The notes below the pieces were generated by a model. That model worked only from the letters and a program-made list of their open reading frames with translations, was not told the DNA's origin and did no database searches. Source: an uncultured Cohaesibacter sp. (GTDB taxonomy: Bacteria > Pseudomonadota > Alphaproteobacteria > Rhizobiales > Cohaesibacteraceae). From it: a DNA stretch of 64,000 nucleotides. Position 1 is the first letter of the stretch, and each line of letters begins with the position of its first letter. Below, in pieces: positions 59,188-64,000 of the stretch. The stretch is taken from NCBI RefSeq assembly GCF_963676275.1, contig NZ_OY781091.1, positions 2,086,775-2,150,774 of the forward strand. The letters run 5' to 3'. The position numbers were made by a program, and so were the translations under genes.

Positions 59188-59763
59188 TCAGAATTTTTTC
59201 TTGATCAACTGATCAAGCGAGAAATAGCCGCCGCCAAAAGCGGCAAAAAGCAGAATGCCACCTGCCCAATAGAAGGAATTGCTAAGGGCCTTGCTCTGTG
59301 CCATGGCAAGGAAAGCCGCGCCACCATCCTTGAGATGATAGGCCGCGCCGGGCGTGAAATATTCCGGATTGGCGGTCAGTGCCGCAATGCCTTCAGCCGT
59401 GAGGAAAACAGACGGATAGGGCGCGATGACGTGATAATAGAGGGTCACAAGGATCGCGACGCCGCAGGCCAAGGCCACAGGCCGGGTGAACAATCCGGCA
59501 GCCAGTAGCAATCCACCGAAGAACAGAATGCCTGCGAGCAACGGAGAAAACAGCCAGCCGGGGGCAAAGCCAATGCTTTCTACAAAGCCGGTCATGGCGA
59601 ACGGATTCTGTATTTTGGGCCATCCGGCATAGGCGAGGCTGAGCCCCATGGCGATGCGCAACACAGACCAGCCGATAGGTTGGGCAAACTTGTCATAGAA
59701 GGGGCCGAGTGCGGGGATGAACAGCCTCTCGCGGCTGTTGTTGAATATGTCAGGTTGTGACAT
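59188..59763 (-). CDS. DoxX-family membrane protein
   Basis: A 191-residue protein with about four hydrophobic helices. VLRIAMGLSLAYAGWPKIQN is the DoxX first helix with its GxxKIxNP-like end. FFGGLLLAAGLFTRPVALAC, a loop region and a final hydrophobic helix (GGILLFAAFGGGYFSLDQLI) follow. Family members act in quinone-linked or redox functions, but the role here is unknown. ATG 59763 follows GAAAGAGA; an extension upstream is unlikely. It is divergent from fumC. Confidence 0.88.
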   Translation of the reverse strand: MSQPDIFNNSRERLFIPALGPFYDKFAQPIGWSVLRIAMGLSLAYAGWPKIQNPFAMTGFVESIGFAPGWLFSPLLAGILFFGGLLLAAGLFTRPVALACGVAILVTLYYHVIAPYPSVFLTAEGIAALTANPEYFTPGAAYHLKDGGAAFLAMAQSKALSNSFYWAGGILLFAAFGGGYFSLDQLIKKKF

Positions 59764-60067
59764 GTCGGTCTCTTTCGTTTGTTCAACTAAGTAATAATGC
59801 GTAGCCGTAGAGGTTGGCCTCGCCAAGGGCAATGGCCTATTCTCGATATCAACTTATTATTATGCATAAGAAATGCATCGTTGAAATGATTTAATTTGAG
59901 TTTTATATTCAAATTAAAGTCATCGGCGCCCATGGCGCTCAAGGTCAATGCTATCAAACCGATATCCGCGCAATTCTGCAAAACCGGAAAGGGAGGCCCG
60001 ACCAGATGGCTTTTATGGGCGGATAACTTCCTGCTGTTCCGGCATCTTAAAAAAGGCACGTAGAAAC
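59764..60067. promoter_or_regulatory. Divergent promoter region between doxX and fumC
   Basis: A 304-bp AT-rich gap with no gene. It contains a long perfect inverted repeat (59890-59918, listed separately) and a double ATGCAT near 59861-59877. It should hold promoters for both genes. Confidence 0.5.
59890..59918. repeat. Perfect 10-bp inverted repeat in the doxX-fumC gap
   Basis: TTTAATTTGA (59890-59899) and TCAAATTAAA (59909-59918) are exact reverse complements with a 9-bp spacer. The AT-only composition and lack of a T-tract make a protein-binding site more likely than a terminator. Confidence 0.7.
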
Positions 60068-61459
60068 ATGAGTGACGTTCGCGTTGAAACAGATTCCTTT
60101 GGTCCATTGGAAGTACCGGCAGACCGCTATTATGGCGCACAGACTGCGCGTTCCCTGATCAATTTTCCAATCGGAGAGGAAAAGATGCCAGCCCCGATCG
60201 TGCGAGCCCTTGGCATCATCAAGCTGTCTGCCGCGCGCGCCAATCTGTCGCTCGACAATATCGAGCCGGAAATCGGCAACGCCATCATCAGCGCTGCGGA
60301 CGAAGTGGCAAATGGCAAGCTGAATGATCATTTTCCGCTGTCCGTCTGGCAAACCGGTTCCGGAACCCAATCCAACATGAATGCCAATGAGGTAATCTCG
60401 AACCGGGCCATCGAACTGCTCGGCGGCGTGCTCGGCTCCAAGACTCCGGTTCACCCCAACGATCACTGCAACCGCAGCCAGTCTTCCAATGACACATTCC
60501 CCACGGCAATGCATATCGCCACGGCTGAGGAGATCAGCAACAGCCTCGTTCCGGCGCTTGAAAAGCTGCATGCTGCACTTGCCGAAAAATCCGAGAGCTT
60601 TAAGGATATCATCAAGATTGGCAGAACCCATTTGCAGGATGCAACGCCCTTGACGCTGGGGCAGGAATTTTCCGGCTATGCCGCAATGGTCGAAAACGGG
60701 ATTCGCCGTGTTACCAGTGCACTGCCCGCGCTCTATGCCCTCGCGCAAGGTGGCACGGCAGTCGGCACCGGCCTGAATGCCAAGATCGGATTTGCTGAAA
60801 AATTCGCTGAAGAAGTGGCTTCCTATACCGGTTTGCCATTCATCACCGCGCCGAACAAATTCGAGGCACTTGCGACACATGATGCCATGGTTGAAGCCCA
60901 TGGAATGCTGAATACGCTGGCCGCCGGGCTCTTCAAGATCGCCAATGATATAAGACTGCTTGGTTCCGGTCCGCGCTCCGGTCTGGGCGAAATCTCCCTG
61001 CCGGAAAATGAACCCGGCTCATCCATCATGCCGGGCAAGGTCAATCCGACCCAGTGCGAAGCCATGACCATGGTCTGCACACAAGTCATGGGCAACAATG
61101 CCGCAGTCGCCATGGCCGGATCTCAGGGACATTTCGAACTCAATGTCTTCAAGCCGATCATTGCCTATAATACCATCCAGTCCATTCGCCTGCTGACAGA
61201 CGCTGCGCATAGCTTTACCGACAAATGCGTTTTGGGCATTTCGGCCAACGAAGAGCAGATCAGCGCCCTGATGCAGCGTTCGCTGATGTTGGTAACCGCG
61301 CTGGCCCCCCATATCGGTTATGACAATGCCACCAAGATCGCCAAGACCGCTCATAAGAATGGAACGACCCTCAGACAAGAGGCCGTCAATCTTGGCTTCG
61401 TTTCGGAGCAGGATTACGACCAGTGGGTTCGCCCCGAGAAGATGATCGCGCCAGAGTGA
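60068..61459 (+). CDS. fumC: Class II fumarate hydratase
   Basis: A 463-residue FumC. The N-terminus is [41 protein letters not shown] and [20 protein letters not shown] are active-site regions, and [11 protein letters not shown] (317-327) is the fumarase/aspartase signature. It is the oxygen-stable, iron-independent fumarase. ATG 60068 is chosen; the frame extends 40 codons upstream without family similarity. A GntR/FCD regulator gene follows at 61725. Confidence 0.97.
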   Translation: MSDVRVETDSFGPLEVPADRYYGAQTARSLINFPIGEEKMPAPIVRALGIIKLSAARANLSLDNIEPEIGNAIISAADEVANGKLNDHFPLSVWQTGSGTQSNMNANEVISNRAIELLGGVLGSKTPVHPNDHCNRSQSSNDTFPTAMHIATAEEISNSLVPALEKLHAALAEKSESFKDIIKIGRTHLQDATPLTLGQEFSGYAAMVENGIRRVTSALPALYALAQGGTAVGTGLNAKIGFAEKFAEEVASYTGLPFITAPNKFEALATHDAMVEAHGMLNTLAAGLFKIANDIRLLGSGPRSGLGEISLPENEPGSSIMPGKVNPTQCEAMTMVCTQVMGNNAAVAMAGSQGHFELNVFKPIIAYNTIQSIRLLTDAAHSFTDKCVLGISANEEQISALMQRSLMLVTALAPHIGYDNATKIAKTAHKNGTTLRQEAVNLGFVSEQDYDQWVRPEKMIAPE

Positions 61460-61724
61460 TCTTCACCAGATGAGATCCGGCGCTCTTGTCGGATCTCTGT
61501 AATTCGCTGAAAAAACAGGCAAACTCCCGATATTTGTGCAGTTTTTCGCCCCCGCGGCCGCGCATGTCGGGAGTGCTGATGATCAAATTCGGTAAATTGG
61601 ATATTTTATTTCATTTGTTCTCGACCTGACAGATTTGTTCATGATAGCGTTTTGAATTGAGACCTGCAAAGCACATGGTTCACCCCGCAAAAAGAACCGT
61701 GAAAATGGATTTGGAACCAGCCAG

Positions 61725-62381
61725 ATGCCTCAGATAGCAAGACGCACCACAACAAGCATTGTTGCCGATGAATTGAGAAACCGCATTCTGCGCGGGGACA
61801 TCAAGGAAGGCGAGCAAGTCCGGCAGGAAGCCGTTGCCAACGAACTCGGTGTCAGCCGCATTCCGGTTCGTGAGGCATTGCGCCTGCTCGAAGCCGAAGG
61901 CCTGATCACGCTTGTCTCTCACAAGGGGGCGGAAGTCACCCGGCTTGAGCCATCAGAGATCGAGGAATTGTTCGAAATAAGAACCATGCTCGAAGTCTGG
62001 CTGATCGAGCATGCGATGGACGCGATTACCGAAGAGGATTTTGCTGAGGCTCAGAAATTCCTCGATGCCATGCGCCACGCTCCGGTCAAGGATTGGGGGC
62101 CGCTCAACTGGCAGTTCCACGAGGCGCTTTACCGAGCCGCCAACAAGCCGACCACCCTCAAACTGCTCAAGCGCGTGCATGACAATGCCGACCGCTATGT
62201 GCGGCTTCAGCTGCGCCTGTCAAAAGACGCGCAGGAGAGGGCACACCGCCAACATCAGGCACTGATTGACGCAGCCCATATGAAAGACAAATATCTGGCC
62301 AGCCGGCTGTTGACCGAGCATATCAATAGCATCAAGACGCAATTGATTGCCTCTGTCGCCACCATCCGGACCAAAGCCTGA
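61725..62381 (+). CDS. GntR-family (FCD domain) transcriptional regulator
   Basis: A 218-residue regulator. The N-terminal winged HTH has VADELRNRILRGDIKEGEQV and NELGVSRIPVREALRLLEAEGL. The FCD ligand domain (about 80-210) contains IRTMLEVWLIEHAMD and FHEALYRAAN, with metal-ligand-type His residues later (HRQHQALIDAA). Such proteins usually sense an organic acid and control a neighbouring catabolic gene. No clear target lies next to it; fumC is the nearest same-strand gene. Confidence 0.92.
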   Translation: MPQIARRTTTSIVADELRNRILRGDIKEGEQVRQEAVANELGVSRIPVREALRLLEAEGLITLVSHKGAEVTRLEPSEIEELFEIRTMLEVWLIEHAMDAITEEDFAEAQKFLDAMRHAPVKDWGPLNWQFHEALYRAANKPTTLKLLKRVHDNADRYVRLQLRLSKDAQERAHRQHQALIDAAHMKDKYLASRLLTEHINSIKTQLIASVATIRTKA

Positions 62382-62385
62382 GCGC

Positions 62386-62433
62386 GATCCTCAATGGTCG
62401 ATCATCAGGGGGTGATCCTCAGGACGATCCTCA
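62386..62433 (+). repeat. Three GATCCTCA direct repeats downstream of the GntR gene
   Basis: GATCCTCA occurs at 62386-62393, 62414-62421 and 62426-62433, with a diverged copy (TTCCTCA) following. A short hairpin, AAGGGGC-AAA-GCCCCTT, is at 62447-62463. No function is apparent; the hairpin may end the GntR transcript. Confidence 0.6.
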
Positions 62434-62568
62434 GAGTTTGTTCCTCAAGGGGCAAAGCCCCTTGGCAGGCCGCAGGGCCATGTTTTCAAAATGCTCTATT
62501 TGAAGAAGACATCTGATAAAGATTACTGACCCGATCGGAGAGGCTTTTACTCCAGCTCCGGTTGGCGG

Positions 62569-63258
62569 TCAGTTCTCAAGGGCTTTGGGCCAGGTTTCGA
62601 GGGTTTTGGGAATGTCGAGGAAACTGTCCAGCACCAGATCTGCGCCCAATTCGGCGGAAGGAACTGCCGTATAGCCATAGCTCATGACAATGACGGGGAT
62701 GCCTGCCGCACGCGCGGACTGGACATCGGCCTGACTGTCTCCGATCAGGATGGCTTCCTCACATTTGCCTCCGGCCCGATTGATTGCCGAGAAGACATGA
62801 TCGGGATGAGGCTTCTTGTTCGGCACGGTGTCTGAACCGCAAATGGAGGCGAAATAATCCGCAATCCCGATCTGGTCGAGCAGATCGATCGACAGATGCT
62901 CGGTCTTGTTGGTGCAAACGCTCATGCGGATGTCATTGGCCTTGAACATCTCCAGCACATCCTTTACGCCGGGAAACAGCTGGCTGTTCTTGCAGATATT
63001 CTCGCTGTAATGCGCCAGAAATTGCGCATGGGCAATATCTAGGGCCTCTTCGGACAATGTCTTGTTATAATGGGACATGCTGCGCTCGATTGTGATCCTT
63101 GCGCCAAAGCCGACAGTGTTGCGCACCTTTTCAACGGAAAAGGGAGCAAGCTGATATTGCGCCAATACATGATTGAGTGCCCCCGTCAAATCAGGAGCGG
63201 TATCCACCAATGTGCCGTCAAGATCGAACAGAACGCAGGAAAAACGTCTAGAAGTCAT
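62569..63258 (-). CDS. gph: Phosphoglycolate phosphatase (HAD family)
   Basis: A 229-residue HAD phosphatase. Motif I is LFDLDGTLVDTAPDL (about 9-23), motif II is in SVCTNKTEH, the Lys motif in NKKPHPDH and motif IV in LIGDSQADVQSA. It removes phosphoglycolate formed from DNA repair or RuBisCO side activity. Length and motifs fit Gph. The start at 63258 has no upstream competitor. It is divergent from rpiA, a pairing often seen in alphaproteobacteria as part of pentose-phosphate and carbon metabolism. Confidence 0.92.
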   Translation of the reverse strand: MTSRRFSCVLFDLDGTLVDTAPDLTGALNHVLAQYQLAPFSVEKVRNTVGFGARITIERSMSHYNKTLSEEALDIAHAQFLAHYSENICKNSQLFPGVKDVLEMFKANDIRMSVCTNKTEHLSIDLLDQIGIADYFASICGSDTVPNKKPHPDHVFSAINRAGGKCEEAILIGDSQADVQSARAAGIPVIVMSYGYTAVPSAELGADLVLDSFLDIPKTLETWPKALEN

Positions 63259-63581
63259 AAAGAAAAATCCGTGTCATTGGTTTGATATGGAAAAAGGAAA
63301 CAGCGGCGGGTCTGCGTGTGACATATTGGATCGGGCCTTTCGAATCAATTTGTCAAAATGGCGCAAACACCCTAAGGATAGCCTGAAAAGCTCCGTAAGG
63401 CATAGCTGCAAGCCCCTTTGTGGCACTTGGTTTCAACCCGGTGGCATGATATGAGCGGGGCAGGGCAGCCAAGAGGGATTGAACGAGCAGGCTTGTTCAT
63501 CTGCCCGGGATGGAGCCAAGCCGTTGTCTGGTGAATTTTGGCAGCGGGCCTGATAATTTGAAGAGACTAGACAGTAAGATC
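63259..63581. other. Divergent intergenic region between gph and rpiA
   Basis: A 323-bp gap. No gene, riboswitch or clear terminator is recognisable. It should contain the promoters of both genes. Confidence 0.5.
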
Positions 63582-64000
63582 ATGAGCGAACAGCTGAAAA
63601 GACAAGCGGCGGCAGCTGCATTGGAATTTGTGGAAGACGGCATGAAACTCGGTATTGGAACCGGTTCGACTGCCCTCCATTTTGTTGAACTTCTGGGAGA
63701 GAAGGTGGCTGCCGGAATGTCGGTCATCGGCGTTCCGACCTCCGAGCGTACCGCCCAGCTTTGCAAGATCAACGGCGTGCCTCTGACCACTCTGGAAGAA
63801 ACCCCGCAGCTTGACCTGACGGTGGATGGCGCGGACGAGATTGACCCGAAAATGCGCCTGATCAAAGGCGGCGGCGGCGCTCTGCTGCGTGAGAAAATTG
63901 TGGCTTCTGCCTCCAAAAACATGATCGTGATTGCAGACAAGAGCAAAATCGTCGATACACTCGGCGCTTTCCCGCTGCCAATCGAAGTCATGCCATTCGG
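63582..64000 (+). CDS. rpiA: Ribose-5-phosphate isomerase A (3' truncated by window end)
   Basis: The frame is open from ATG 63582 ([10 protein letters not shown]) to the last base, so at least 139 residues are visible. [18 protein letters not shown] is the phosphate-binding loop, [20 protein letters not shown] carries the catalytic Asp and Glu, and ALLREKIVA with [12 protein letters not shown] also match RpiA. It interconverts ribose 5-phosphate and ribulose 5-phosphate. A stop (TAA) lies in frame just upstream of this ATG. The minus-strand frame opposite is a shadow. Confidence 0.95.
   Translation, partial: MSEQLKRQAAAAALEFVEDGMKLGIGTGSTALHFVELLGEKVAAGMSVIGVPTSERTAQLCKINGVPLTTLEETPQLDLTVDGADEIDPKMRLIKGGGGALLREKIVASASKNMIVIADKSKIVDTLGAFPLPIEVMPF

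Noticed and set aside
58962..59204. Small basic protein between fumA and doxX
   Set aside because: Lys/Arg-rich, no motif, and it runs through the doxX terminator into that gene's end.
63497..63991. Minus-strand frame opposite rpiA
   Set aside because: The plus-strand frame carries unmistakable RpiA motifs; the antisense frame does not.
1..64000. tRNA or rRNA genes, insertion sequences, prophage
   Set aside because: No T-loop or acceptor patterns, rRNA segments, transposase or integrase genes were recognised on reading both strands; a tRNA scan would be decisive.

Overview
The window is a gene-dense piece of an alphaproteobacterial chromosome. Gene families, codon use and moderate-to-high GC suggest a marine or coastal member of the Hyphomicrobiales, perhaps Cohaesibacter-like. 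That placement is inferred from gene content only. I see no rRNA or tRNA genes, CRISPR array, transposase or prophage. About 55 protein genes are supported. The first (nikK-like) and last (rpiA) are cut by the window edges.

Region 1 (1-16.1 kb) is a cobalt and cobalamin block. It holds an ECF-type metal importer (NikK-like, CbiM, NikL-like, CbiQ, CbiO) and a CbiX cobaltochelatase with an MxCxxC motif and a His-rich tail. These are followed by cobH, cobL, cobI, a cbiG-cobJ fusion and cobM. cobB and cobA lie on the minus strand, and cbiD, cobK and cobQ on the plus strand. CbiX, CbiG and CbiD together, with no CobG, CobF or CobNST in view, point to the early-cobalt (oxygen-independent) corrin route. 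cobS and cobT lie apart at 36.7-38.9 kb.

Region 2 (16.1-24.2 kb) has an orphan Tat-exported family-5 solute-binding protein and a GbdR/CdhR-like AraC regulator. An HSL-type esterase follows, divergent from betI-betB-betA (choline to glycine betaine). A perfect 14-bp palindrome lies 13 bp upstream of betI and is the likely BetI operator.

Region 3 (24.2-34.8 kb) is the most unusual part. After an AT-rich leader come a 1324-residue LEPR-motif/DUF4347/VCBS-repeat protein, a TolC-family lipoprotein, a small periplasmic adaptor, a GAF-like/HlyD membrane protein, and a PqqD-like/M50 zinc protease/HlyD fusion. It looks like an export system dedicated to the repeat protein, with no ABC ATPase in the cluster.

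Region 4 (35-46.3 kb) is mostly housekeeping: dusA, an aspartic protease, cobS/cobT, an EamA transporter behind a ykkC-family riboswitch, a PleC/PdhS-like histidine kinase, a uracil-DNA glycosylase-family protein, an Lrp regulator, a beta-hydroxyacid dehydrogenase and glyS.

Region 5 (46.5-64 kb) holds a polar amino-acid ABC transporter with two paralogous binding proteins and two permeases but no ATPase gene. It also has molybdenum-cofactor genes (mobB, mobA, moaA), mrp, a DUF971 protein, an L,D-transpeptidase, both class I and class II fumarases, doxX, a GntR/FCD regulator, gph and the start of rpiA.
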